64,000 nt of DNA, from positions 4,278,001-4,342,000 of the forward strand of contig JAZDXN010000026.1 of the NCBI GenBank assembly GCA_037013495.1, in the 5' to 3' direction. Shown here one piece after another: positions 40,300 to 53,446 of the stretch. The DNA is from Hippophae tibetana. Taxonomy: Eukaryota; Streptophyta; Magnoliopsida; Rosales; Elaeagnaceae. Below the pieces are notes generated by a model. It was not told the origin of the DNA. It worked only from the letters and a program-made list of their open reading frames with translations, and ran no database searches. Made by a program: the position numbers and the translations under genes. How positions within the stretch are numbered: the stretch's first letter is position 1; each line of letters opens with the position of its first letter.

Positions 40300-43200
40300 A
40301 AGAAAAAAATATGAGAAGAGAAAAAGAAAGAGGATGTCGTTCACATTTTCAAAAACAACAAAACATTTGGTAAATATGAGTTACAACGTTCAAAGGACAT
40401 AACTTTTGACTCGGGTATCGAAACCACTATTATAATATATCAAATCGGAGCTCGTTTCAAATTACACAATATGTTTTGTCCCACCAAGGAAAATAGTTTT
40501 TGTACCCAAATTAACACATTTACTTCACTTTCCGAGGGTTTAAAGTTTTTCAGGCACCATTTTCATTTTACTTAGTGCTAGTTTAATTCAATAGAGCTAT
40601 AGAGGAGATATTGGTGCCAACCTAGGGTTGTTTCTTTATATTTTCAATAAGTCTCTATTCTTCAAGAAAAAAATAAGAGAAGAGAAAAAGAAAGAGGATG
40701 TCGATCACATTTTCGAAAACAACAAAACATTTGGTAAATATGAGTTACAACTTTCAAAGGACATAACTTTTGACTCGGGTATCGAAACCACTATTATAAT
40801 ATATCAAATCGAAGCTCGTATTAAATTACACAATAAGTTTTGGTCCCGCCAAAGAAAATCGTTTTTGTACCCAAATTTATACGTTTACATCGCTTAATAG
40901 GTGTTTAACGTTTGTGACGCACCATTTTCATTTTTCTTACTTCTACTTTAATTCAATAGAGCTGTATAGGAGATATTGGTGCCGACCTAGGGTTGTTTCT
41001 TTATATTTTCAATCAGTCTCTATTCTTCACAAAAAATAAGAAAAGAGAAAAAAAAGAGGATGTCGTTCACGTTTTCAAAAACAACAAAACATTTTGTAAA
41101 TATGAGTTAAAAGTTTCAAAGGACATAACTTTTGACTCGTGTATCGAAACCGTTATTATAATATATCAAATCGGAGCTCGTTTCAAATTACACAATATGT
41201 TTTGGTCCCACGAAAGAAAATAGTTTTTGTAGCCAAATTACACATTTACTTCACTTTCCGAGGGTTTAAAGTTTTTCACGCACCATTTTCATTTTACTTA
41301 GTGCTAGTTTAATTCAATAGAGCTATAGAGGAGATATTGGTGCCAACCTAGGGTTGTTTCTTTATATTTTCAATAATTCTGTATTCTTCAAGAAAAAAAT
41401 ATGAGAAGAGAAAAAGAAAGAGGATGTCGTTCACATTTTCAAAAACAACAAAACATTTGGTAAATATGAGTTACAACGTTCAAAGGACATAACTTTTGAC
41501 TCGGGTATCGAAACCACTATTATAATATATCAAATCGGAGCTCGTTTCAAATTACACAATATGTTTTGTCCCACCAAGGAAAATAGTTTTTGTACCCAAA
41601 TTAACACATTTACTTCACTTTCCGAGGGTTTAATGTTTTTCAGGCACCATTTTCATTTTACTTAGTGCTAGTTTAATTCAATAGAGCTATAGAGGAGATA
41701 TTGGTGCCAACCTAGGGTTGTTTCTTTATATTTTCAATAAGTCTCTATTCTTCAAGAAAAAAATAAGAGAAGAGAAAAAGAAAGAGGATGTCGTTCACAT
41801 TTTCAAAAACAAAAAAACATTTGGTAAATATGAGTTACAACTTTCAAAGGACATAACTTTTGACTCGGGTATCGAAACCACTATTATAATATATCAAATC
41901 GAAGCTCGTATTAAATTACACAATATGTTTTGGTCCCGCCAAAGAAAATCGTTTTTGTACCCAAATTTATACGTTTACATCACTTAATAGGTGTTTAACG
42001 TTTGTGACGCACCATTTTCATTTTTCTTACTTCTGCTTTAATTCAATAGAGCTGTATAGGAGATATTCGTGCCGACCTAGGGTTGTTTCTTTATATTTTC
42101 AATCAGTCTCTATTCTTCACAAAAAATAAGAGAAGAGAAAAAAAAGAGGATGTCGTTCACGTTTTCAAAAACAACAAAACATTTTGTAAATATGAGTTAA
42201 AAGTTTCAAAGGACATAACTTTTGACTCGTGTATCGAAACCGCTATTATAATATATCAAATCGGAGCTCGTTTCAAATTACACAACATGTTTTGGTCCCA
42301 CGAAAGAAAATAGTTTTTGTATCCAAATTACACATTTACTTCACTTTCCGAGGGTTTAAAGTTTTTCACGCACCATTTTCATTTTACTTAGTGCTAGTTT
42401 AATTCAATAGAGCTATAGAGGAGATATTGGTGCCAACCTAGGGTTGTTTCTTTATATTTTCAATAATTCTCTATTCTTCAAGAAAAAAATATGAGAAGAG
42501 AAAAAGAAAGAGGATGTCGTTCACATTTTCAAAAACAACAAAACATTTGGTAAATATGAGTTACAACGTTCAAAGGACATAACTTTTGACTCGGGTATCG
42601 AAACCACTATTATAATATATCAAATCGGAGCTCGTTTCAAATTACACAATATGTTTTGTCCCACCAAGGAAAATAGTTTTTGTACCCAAATTAACACATT
42701 TACTTCACTTTCCGAGGGTTTAAAGTTTTTCAGGCACCATTTTCATTTTACTTAGTGCTAGTTTAATTCAATAGAGCTATAGAGGAGATATTGGTGCCAA
42801 CCTAGGGTTGTTTCTTTATATTTTCAATAAGTCTCTATTCTTCAAGAAAAAAATAAGAGAAGAGAAAAAGAAAGAGGATGTCGATCACATTTTCGAAAAC
42901 AACAAAACATTTGGTAAATATGAGTTACAACTTTCAAAGGACATAACTTTTGACTCGGGTATCGAAACCACTATTATAATATATCAAATCGAAGCTCGTA
43001 TTAAATTACACAATAAGTTTTGGTCCCGCCAAAGAAAATCGTTTTTGTACCCAAATTTATACGTTTACATCGCTTAATAGGTGTTTAACGTTTGTGACGC
43101 ACCATTTTCATTTTTCTTACTTCTACTTTAATTCAATAGAGCTGTATAGGAGATATTGGTGCCGACCTAGGGTTGTTTCTTTATATTTTCAATCAGTCTC

Positions 43201-44990
43201 TATTCTTCACAAAAAATAAGAAAAGAGAAAAAAAAGAGGATGTCGTTCACGTTTTCAAAAACAACAAAACATTTTGTAAATATGAGTTAAAAGTTTCAAA
43301 GGACATAACTTTTGACTCGTGTATCGAAACCGTTATTATAATATATCAAATCGGAGCTCGTTTCAAATTACACAATATGTTTTGGTCCCACGAAAGAAAA
43401 TAGTTTTTGTAGCCAAATTACACATTTACTTCACTTTCCGAGGGTTTAAAGTTTTTCACGCACCATTTTCATTTTACTTAGTGCTAGTTTAATTCAATAG
43501 AGCTATAGAGGAGATATTGGTGCCAACCTAGGGTTGTTTCTTTATATTTTCAATAATTCTGTATTCTTCAAGAAAAAAATATGAGAAGAGAAAAAGAAAG
43601 AGGATGTCGTTCACATTTTCAAAAACAACAAAACATTTGGTAAATATGAGTTACAACGTTCAAAGGACATAACTTTTGACTCGGGTATCGAAACCACTAT
43701 TATAATATATCAAATCGGAGCTCGTTTCAAATTACACAATATGTTTTGTCCCACCAAGGAAAATAGTTTTTGTACCCAAATTAACACATTTACTTCACTT
43801 TCCGAGGGTTTAATGTTTTTCAGGCACCATTTTCATTTTACTTAGTGCTAGTTTAATTCAATAGAGCTATAGAGGAGATATTGGTGCCAACCTAGGGTTG
43901 TTTCTTTATATTTTCAATAAGTCTCTATTCTTCAAGAAAAAAATAAGAGAAGAGAAAAAGAAAGAGGATGTCGTTCACATTTTCAAAAACAAAAAAACAT
44001 TTGGTAAATATGAGTTACAACTTTCAAAGGACATAACTTTTGACTCGGGTATCGAAACCACTATTATAATATATCAAATCGAAGCTCGTATTAAATTACA
44101 CAATATGTTTTGGTCCCGCCAAAGAAAATCGTTTTTGTACCCAAATTTATACGTTTACATCACTTAATAGGTGTTTAACGTTTGTGACGCACCATTTTCA
44201 TTTTTCTTACTTCTGCTTTAATTCAATAGAGCTGTATAGGAGATATTCGTGCCGACCTAGGGTTGTTTCTTTATATTTTCAATCAGTCTCTATTCTTCAC
44301 AAAAAATAAGAGAAGAGAAAAAAAAGAGGATGTCGTTCACGTTTTCAAAAACAACAAAACATTTTGTAAATATGAGTTAAAAGTTTCAAAGGACATAACT
44401 TTTGACTCGTGTATCGAAACCGCTATTATAATATATCAAATCGGAGCTCGTTTCAAATTACACAACATGTTTTGGTCCCACGAAAGAAAATAGTTTTTGT
44501 ATCCAAATTACACATTTACTTCACTTTCCGAGGGTTTAAAGTTTTTCACGCACCATTTTCATTTTACTTAGTGCTAGTTTAATTCAATAGAGCTATAGAG
44601 GAGATATTGGTGCCAACCTAGGGTTGTTTCTTTATATTTTCAATAATTCTCTATTCTTCAAGAAAAAAATATGAGAAGAGAAAAAGAAAGAGGATGTCGT
44701 TCACATTTTCAAAAACAACAAAACATTTGGTAAATATGAGTTACAACGTTCAAAGGACATAACTTTTGACTCGGGTATCGAAACCACTATTATAATATAT
44801 CAAATCGGAGCTCGTTTCAAATTACACAATATGTTTTGTCCCACCAAGGAAAATAGTTTTTGTACCCAAATTAACACATTTACTTCACTTTCCGAGGGTT
44901 TAAAGTTTTTCAGGCACCATTTTCATTTTACTTAGTGCTAGTTTAATTCAATAGAGCTATAGAGGAGATATTGGTGCCAACCTAGGGTTG
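40300..44990 (+). repeat. 2180-bp tandem duplication (two A-B-C units)
   Basis: Marks 2180 apart: gtcgatcacattttcgaaaa (40701/42881), gaaaccgttatt (41147/43327 area), caataattctgtattc (41379/43559 area), acaaaaaaacat (41810/43990 area), cacaacatg (42281/44461) and gtatccaaatt (42319/44499). The junction is between 42469, where the C head still has aattctc, and 42881. The copy ends before aataagtgaag at about 45030. The unit resembles 29359-31902, but without the extra C found there and with new shared mutations, so it is a later derivative. Confidence 0.87.
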
Positions 44991-47893
44991 TTTCTTTATA
45001 TTTTCAATAAGTCTCTATTCTTCAAGAAAAAAATAAGTGAAGAGAAAAAGAAAGAGGATGTCGTTCGCATTTTCAAAAACAACAAAACATTTGGTAAATA
45101 TGAGTTACAACTTTCAAAGGACATAACTTTTGACTCGGGTATCGAAACCACTATTATAATATATCAAATCGAAGCTCGTATTAAATTACACAATATGTTT
45201 TGGTCCCGCCAAAGAAAATCGTTTTTGTACCCAAATTTATACGTTTACATCACTTAATAGGTGTTAAACGTTTGTGACGCACCATTTTCATTTTTCTTAC
45301 TTCTGCTTTAATTCAATAGAGCTGTATAGGAGATATCCGTGCCGACCTAGGGTTGTTTCTTTATATTTTCAATCAGTCTCTATTCTTCACAAAAAATAAG
45401 AGAAGAGAAAAAAAAGAGGATGTCGTTCACGTTTTCAAAAACAACAAAACATTTTGTAAATATGAGTTAAAATTTTCAAAGGACATAACTTTTGACTCGT
45501 GTATCGAAACCGCTATTATAATATATCAAATCGGAGCTCGTTTCAAATTACACAATATGTTTTGGTCCCACGAAACAAAATAGTTTTTGTAGCCAAATTA
45601 CACATTTACTTCACTTTCCGAGGGTTTAAAGTTTTTCACGCACCATTTTCATTTTACTTAGTGCTAGTTTAATTCAATAGAGCTATAGAGGAGATATTGG
45701 TGCCAACCTAGGGTTGTTTCTTTATATTTTCAATAATTCTCTATTCTTCAAGAAAAAAATATGAGAAGAGAAAAAGAAAGAGGATGTCGTTCACATTTTC
45801 AAAAACAACAAAACATTTGGTAAATATGAGTTACAACGTTCAAAGGACATAACTTTTGACTCGGGTATCGAAACCACTATTATAATATATCAAATCGGAG
45901 CTCGTTTCAAATTACACAATATGTTTTGTCCCACCAAGGAAAATAGTTTTTGTACCCAAATTAACACATTTACTTCACTTTCCGAGGGTTTAAAGTTTTT
46001 CAGGCACCATTTTCATTTTACTTAGTGCTAGTTTAATTCAATAGAGCTATAGAGGAGATATTGGTGCCAACCTAGGGTTGTTTCTTTATATTTTCAATAA
46101 GTCTCTATTCTTCAAGAAAAAAATAAGAGAAGAGAAAAAGAAAGAGGATGTCGTTCACATTTTCAAAAACAACAAAACATTTGGTAAATATGAGTTACAA
46201 CTTTCAAAGGACATAACTTTTGACTCGGGTATCGAAACCACTATTATAATATATCAAATCGAAGCTCGTATTAAATTACACAATATGTTTTGGTCCTGCA
46301 AAAGAAAATCGTTTTTGTACCCAAATTTATACGTTTACATCACTTAATAGGTGTTTAACGTTTGTGACGCACCATTTTCATTTTTCTTACTTCTGCTTTA
46401 ATTCAATAGAGCTGTATAGGAGATATTCGTGCCGACCTAGGGTTGTTTCTTTATATTTTCAATCAGTCTCTATTCTTCACAAAAAATAAGAGAAGAGAAA
46501 AAAAAGAGGATGTCGTTCACGTTTTCAAAAACAACAAAACATTTTGTAAATATGAGTTAAAATTTTCAAAGGACATAACTTTTGACTCGTGTATCGAAAC
46601 CGCTATTATAATATATCAAATCGGAGCTCGTTTCAAATTACACAATATGTTTTGGTCCCACGAAAGAAAATAGTTTTTGTAGCCAAATTTCACCTTTACT
46701 TCACTTTCAGCGGGTTTAAAGTTTTTCACGCACCATTTTCATTTTACTTAGTGCTAGTTTAATTCAATAGAGCTATAGAGGAGATATTGGTGCCAACCTA
46801 GGGTTGTTTCATTATATTTTCAATAATTCTCTATTCTTCAAGAAAAAAATATGAGAAGAGAAAAAGAAAGAGGATGTCGTTCACATTTTCAAAAACAACA
46901 AAACATTTGGTAAATATGAGTTACAACGTTCAAAGGACATAACTTTTGACTCGGGTATCGAAACCACTATTATAATATATCAAATCGGAGCTCGTTTCAA
47001 ATTACACAATATGTTTTGTCCCACCAAGGAAAATAGTTTTTGTACCCAAATTAACACATTTACTTCACTTTCCGAGGGTTTAAAGTTTTTCAGGCACCAT
47101 TTTCATTTTACTTAGTGCTAGTTTAATTCAATAGAGCTATAGAGGAGATATTGGTGCCAACCTAGGGTTGTTTCTTTATATTTTCAATAAGTCTCTATTC
47201 TTCAAGAAAAAAATAAGAGAAGAGAAAAAGAAAGAGGATGTCGTTCACATTTTCAAAAACAACAAAACATTTGGTAAATATGAGTTACAACTTTCAAAGG
47301 ACATAACTTTTGACTCGGGTATCGAAACCACTATTATAATATATCAAATCGAAGCTCGTATTAAATTACACAATATGTTTTGGTCCCGCCAAAGAAAATC
47401 GTTTTCGTACCCAAATTTATACGTTTACATCACTTAATAGGTGTTTAACGTTTGTGACGCACCATTTTCATTTTTCTTACTTCTGCTTTAATTCAATAGA
47501 GCTGTATAGGAGATATCCGTGCCGACCTAGGGTTGTTTCTTTATATTTTCAATCAGTCTCTATTCTTCACAAAAAATAAGAGAAGAGAAAAAAAAGAGGA
47601 TGTCGTTCACGTTTTCAAAAACAACAAAACATTTTGTAAATATGAGTTAAAATTTTCAAAGGACATAACTTTTGACTCGTGTATCGAAACCGCTATTATA
47701 ATATATCAAATCGGAGCTCGTTTCAAATTACACAATATGTTTTGGTCCCACGAAAGAAAATAGTTTTTGTAGCCAAATTACACATTTACTTCACTTTCCG
47801 AGGGTTTAAAGTTTTTCACGCACCATTTTCATTTTACTTAGTGCTAGTTTAATTCAATAGAGCTATAGAGGAGATATTGGTGCCAACCTAGGG

Positions 47894-48983
47894 TTGTTTC
47901 TTTATATTTTCAATAATTCTCTATTCTTCAAGAAAAAAATATGAGAAGAGAAAAAGAAAGAGGATGTCGTTCACATTTTCAAAAACACAAAACATTTGGT
48001 AAATATGAGTTACAACGTTCAAAGGACATAACTTTTGACTCGGGTATCGAAACCACTATTATAATATATCAAATCGGAGCTCGTTTCAAATTACACAATA
48101 TGTTTTGTCCCACCAAGGAAAATAGATTTTGTACCCAAATTAACACATTTACTTCACTTTCCGAGGGTTTAAAGTTTTTCAGGCACCATTTTCATTTTAC
48201 TTAGTGCTAGTTTAATTCAATAGAGCTATAGAGGAGATATTGGTGCCACCCTAGGGTTGTTTCTTTATATTTTCAATAAGTCTCTATTCTTCAAGAAAAA
48301 AATAAGAGAAGAGAAAAAAAAGAGGATGTCGTTCACGTTTTCAAAAACAACAAAACATTTTGTAAATATGAGTTAAAATTTTCAAAGGACATAACTTTTG
48401 ACTCGTGTATCGAAACCGCTATTATAATATATCAAATCGGAGCTCGTTTCAAATTACACAATATGTTTTGGTCCCACGAAAGAAAATAGTTTTTGTAGCC
48501 AAATTACACATTTACTTCACTTTCCGAGGGTTTAAAGTTTTTCACGCACCATTTTCAATTTACTTAGTGCTAGTTTAATTCAATAGAGCTATAGAGGAGA
48601 TATTGGTGCCAACCTAGGGTTGTTTCTTTATATTTTCAATAATTCTCTATTCTTCAAGAAAAAAATATGAGAAGAGAAAAAGAAAGAGGATGTCGTTCAC
48701 ATTTTCAAAAACAACAAAACATTTGGTAAATATGAGTTACAACGTTCAAAGGACATAACTTTTGACTCGGGTATCGAAACCACTATTATAATATATCAAA
48801 TCGGAGCTCGTTTCAAATTACACAATATGTTTTGTCCCACCAAGGAAAATAGTTTTTGTACCCAAATTAACACATTTACTTCACTTTCCGAGGATTTAAA
48901 GTTTTTCAGGCACCATTTTCATTTTACTTAGTGCTAGTTTAATTCAATAGAGCTATAGAGGAGATATTGGTGCCAACCTAGGG
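47894..48983 (+). repeat. C-B'-C step: C with 1-bp deletion, B' hybrid, C
   Basis: C-del 47894-48256 has aaaaacacaaaac instead of aaaaacaacaaaac, a 1-bp deletion. It is followed by B' 48257-48619 and C 48620-48983, so the expected A is missing. B' has an A/C-type head (caataagtctctattcttca, aaaaaaataagag) joined to a class B body (gagaaaaaaaagagg, cacgttttc, gactcgtgt, cccacgaaag), and the preceding end reads gccaccctaggg. The same C-del then B' pair recurs at 50799, 52976 and 55519. The deletion shifts frame and creates an 87-codon ATG reading frame; this is a side effect, not a gene. Confidence 0.87.
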
Positions 48984-49092
48984 TTGTTTCTTTATATTTT
49001 CAATAAGTCTCTATTCTTCAAGAAAAAAATAAGAGAAGAGAAAAAGAAAGAGGATGTCGTTCACATTTTCAAAAACAACAAAACATTTGGTT

Positions 49093-52000
49093 AATATGAG
49101 TTACAACTTTCAAAGGACATAACTTTTGACTCGGGTATCGAAACCACTATTATAATATATCAAATCGAAGCTCGTATTAAATTACACAATATGTTTTGGT
49201 CCCGCAAAAGAAAATCGTTTTTGTACCCAAATTTATACGTTTACATCACTTAATAGGTGTTTAACGTTTGTGACGCACCATTTTCATTTTTCTTACTTCT
49301 GCTTTAATTCAATAGAGCTGTATAGGAGATATTCGTGCCGACCTAGGGTTGTTTCTTTATATTTTCAATCAGTCTCTATTCTTCACAAAAAATAAGAGAA
49401 GAGAAAAAAAAGAGGATGTCGTTCACGTTTTCAAAAACAACAAAACATTTTGTAAATATGAGTTAAAGTTTTCAAAGGACATAACTTTTGACTCGTGTAT
49501 CGAAACCGCTATTATAATATATCAAATCGGAGCTCGTTTCAAATTACACAATATGTTTTGGTCCCACGAAAGAAAATAGTTTTTGTAGCCAAATTACACA
49601 TTTACTTCACTTTCAGCGTGTTTAAAGTTTTTCACGCACCATTTTCATTTTACTTAGTGCTAGTTTAATTCAATAGAGCTATAGAGGAGATATTGGTGCC
49701 AACCTAGGGTTGTTTCTTTATATTTTCAATAATTCTCTATTCTTCAAGAAAAAAATATGAGAAGAGAAAAAGAAAGAGGATGTCGTTCACATTTTCAAAA
49801 ACAACAAAACATTTGGTAAATATGAGTTACAACGTTCAAAGGACATAACTTTTGACTCGGGTATCGAAACCACTATTATAATATATCAAATCGGAGCTCG
49901 TTTCAAATTACACAATATGTTTTGTCCCACCAAGGAAAATAGTTTTTGTACCCAAATTAACACATTTACTTCACTTTCCGAGGGTTTAAAGTTTTTCAGG
50001 CACCATTTTCATTTTACTTAGTGCTAGTTTAATTCAATAGAGCTATAGAGGAGATATTGGTGCCAACCTAGGGTTGTTTCTTTATATTTTCAATAAGTCT
50101 CTATTCTTCAAGAAAAAAATAAGAGAAGAGAAAAAGAAAGAGGATGTCGTTCACATTTTCAAAAACAACAAAACATTTGGTAAATATGAGTTACAACTTT
50201 CAAAGGACATAACTTTTGACTCGGGTATCGAAACCACTATTATAATATATCAAATCGAAGCTCGTATTAAATTACACAATATGTTTTGGTCCCGCCAAAG
50301 AAAATCGTTTTCGTACCCAAATTTATACGTTTACATCACTTAATAGGTGTTTAACGTTTGTGACGCACCATTTTCATTTTTCTTACTTCTGCTTTAATTC
50401 AATAGAGCTGTATAGGAGATATCCGTGCCGACCTAGGGTTGTTTCTTTATATTTTCAATCAGTCTCTATTCTTCACAAAAAATAAGAGAAGAGAAAAAAA
50501 AGAGGATGTCGTTCACGTTTTCAAAAACAACAAAACATTTTGTAAATATGAGTTAAAATTTTCAAAGGACATAACTTTTGACTCGTGTATCGAAACCGCT
50601 ATTATAATATATCAAATCGGAGCTCATTTCAAATTACACAATATGTTTTGGTCCCACGAAAGAAAATAGTTTTGTAGCCAAAATACACATTTACTTCACT
50701 TTCCGAGGGTTTAAAGCTTTTCACGCACCATTTTCATTTTACTTAGTGCTAGTTTAATTCAATAGAGCTATAGAGGAGATATTGGTGCCAACCTAGGGTT
50801 GTTTCTTTATATTTTCAATAATTCTCTATTCTTCAAGAAAAAAATATGAGAAGAGAAAAAGAAAGAGGATGTCGTTCACATTTTCAAAAACACAAAACAT
50901 TTGGTAAATATGAGTTACAACGTTCAAAGGACATAACTTTTGACTCGGGTATCGAAACCACTATTATAATATATCAAATCGGAGCTCGTTTCAAATTACA
51001 CAATATGTTTTGTCCCACCAAGGGAAATAGTTTTTGTACCCAAATTAACACATTTACTTCACTTTCCGAGGGTTTAAAGTTTTTCAGGCACCATTTTCAT
51101 TTTACTTAGTGCTAGTTTAATTCAATAGAGCTATAGAGGAGATATTGGTGCCACCCTAGGGTTGTTTCTTTATATTTTCAATAAGTCTCTATTCTACAAG
51201 AAAAAAATAAGAGAAGAGAAAAAAAAGAGGATGTCGTTCACGTTTTCAAAAACAACAAAACATTTTGTAAATATGAGTTACAACTTTCAAAGGACATAAC
51301 TTTTGACTCGGGTATCGAAACCACTATTATAATATATCAAATCGAAGCTCGTATTAAATTACACAATATGTTTTGGTCCCGCAAAAGAAAATCGTTTTTG
51401 TACCCAAATTTATACGTTTACATCACTTAATAGGTGTTTAACGTTTGTGACGCACCATTTTCATTTTTCTTACTTCTGCTTTAATTCAATAGAGCTGTAT
51501 AGGAGATATTCGTGCCGACCTAGGGTTGTTTCTTTATATTTTCAATCAGTCTCTATTCTTCACAAAAAATAAGAGAAGAGAAAAAAAAGAGGATGTCGTT
51601 CACGTTTTCAAAAACAACAAAACATTTTGTAAATATGAGTTAAAGTTTTCAAAGGACATAACTTTTGACTCGTGTATCGAAACCGCTATTATAATATATC
51701 AAATCGGAGCTCGTTTCAAATTACACAATATGTTTTGGTCCCACGAAAGAAAATAGTTTTTGTAGCCAAATTACACATTTACTTCACTTTCAGCGTGTTT
51801 AAAGTTTTTCACGCACCATTTTCATTTTACTTAGTGCTAGTTTAATTCAATAGAGCTATAGAGGAGATATTGGTGCCAACCTAGGGTTGTTTCTTTATAT
51901 TTTCAATAATTCTCTATTCTTCAAGAAAAAAATATGAGAAGAGAAAAAGAAAGAGGATGTCGTTCACATTTTCAAAAACAACAAAACATTTGGTAAATAT

Positions 52001-53446
52001 GAGTTACAACGTTCAAAGGACATAACTTTTGACTCGGGTATCGAAACCACTATTATAATATATCAAATCGGAGCTCGTTTCAAATTACACAATATGTTTT
52101 GTCCCACCAAGGAAAATAGTTTTTGTACCCAAATTAACACATTTACTTCACTTTCCGAGGGTTTAAAGTTTTTCAGGCACCATTTTCATTTTACTTAGTG
52201 CTAGTTTAATTCAATAGAGCTATAGAGGAGATATTGGTGCCAACCTAGGGTTGTTTCTTTATATTTTCAATAAGTCTCTATTCTTCAAGAAAAAAATAAG
52301 AGAAGAGAAAAAGAAAGAGGATGTCGTTCACATTTTCAAAAACAACAAAACATTTGGTAAATATGAGTTACAACTTTCAAAGGACATAACTTTTGACTCG
52401 GGTATCGAAACCACTATTATAATATATCAAATCGAAGCTCGTATTAAATTACACAATATGTTTTGGTCCCGCCAAAGAAAATCGTTTTCGTACCCAAATT
52501 TATACGTTTACATCACTTAATAGGTGTTTAACGTTTGTGACGCACCATTTTCATTTTTCTTACTTCTGCTTTAATTCAATAGAGCTGTATAGGAGATATC
52601 CGTGCCGACCTAGGGTTGTTTCTTTATATTTTCAATCAGTCTCTATTCTTCACAAAAAATAAGAGAAGAGAAAAAAAAGAGGATGTCGTTCACGTTTTCA
52701 AAAACAACAAAACATTTTGTAAATATGAGTTAAAATTTTCAAAGGACATAACTTTTGACTCGTGTATCGAAACCGCTATTATAATATATCAAATCGGAGC
52801 TCATTTCAAATTACACAATATGTTTTGGTCCCACGAAAGAAAATAGTTTTGTAGCCAAAATACACATTTACTTCACTTTCCGAGGGTTTAAAGCTTTTCA
52901 CGCACCATTTTCATTTTACTTAGTGCTAGTTTAATTCAATAGAGCTATAGAGGAGATATTGGTGCCAACCTAGGGTTGTTTCTTTATATTTTCAATAATT
53001 CTCTATTCTTCAAGAAAAAAATATGAGAAGAGAAAAAGAAAGAGGATGTCGTTCACATTTTCAAAAACACAAAACATTTGGTAAATATGAGTTACAACGT
53101 TCAAAGGACATAACTTTTGACTCGTGTATCGAAACCACTATTATAATATATCAAATCGGAGCTCGTTTCAAATTACACAATATGTTTTGTCCCACCAAGG
53201 GAAATAGTTTTTGTACCCAAATTAACACATTTACTTCACTTTCCGAGGGTTTAAAGTTTTTCAGGCACCATTTTCATTTTACTTAGTGCTAGTTTAATTC
53301 AATAGAGCTATAGAGGAGATATTGGTGCCACCCTAGGGTTGTTTCTTTATATTTTCAATAAGTCTCTATTCTACAAGAAAAAAATAAGAGAAGAGAAAAA
53401 AAAGAGGATGTCGTTCACGTTTTCAAAAACAACAAAACATTTTGTA
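49093..53446 (+). repeat. 2177-bp tandem duplication (6 monomers)
   Basis: Copy 1 is about 49093-51269 and copy 2 about 51270-53446. Marks 2177 apart: cagcgtgttt (49614/51791), cgttttcgtacc (50307/52484 area), gctcatttc (50622/52799 area), tagttttgtagccaaaatac (50668/52845 area), aaagcttttcac (50714/52891), agggaaatag (51022/53199) and ctattctacaag (51189/53366 area). The second C-del has one extra change (gactcgtgt). The junction is in the hybrid monomer at 51162-51525. Confidence 0.9.
51162..51525 (+). repeat. B'/A hybrid monomer at the 2177-bp duplication junction
   Basis: The left part is B' (ctattctacaag, gagaaaaaaaagagg, cacgttttc, cattttg). From caactttcaaagg (51281) onward it is A. 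The last B-specific base is 51266 (t, where A has g), and 51269 also differs from the parent A copy, which reads gttaat. The exchange therefore lies in about 11-14 bp (aatatgagtta, 51270-51280), the tightest junction in the window. Confidence 0.87.

Larger units (their letters stand above)
27390..40480 (+). repeat. 6544-bp tandem duplication (18 monomers)
   Basis: Copy 1 is about 27390-33933 and copy 2 about 33934-40477. Every private mark I checked in copy 1 recurs exactly 6544 bp later: gttcaaattttc (27978), caatgagtctc head (28651), gtcgatcac (29432), acaataagttttgg (29561), ttgtttgttt (30816), tttacattttc (31186), aataagtgaag (31929), gttcgcatt (31977) and ccatttttattttt (33288). I found no difference between copies. 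Each copy holds a doubled C (30085-30812 and 36629-37356). The exact repetition implies a very recent event or an assembly duplication. Confidence 0.9.

Noticed and set aside
47941..48204. 87-codon ATG reading frame, also at 50846, 53023 and 55566
   Set aside because: The ATG comes from the C marker tatgagaag. The open frame exists only because a 1-bp deletion joins two frames. It is present only in the C-del copies, which spread by duplication.
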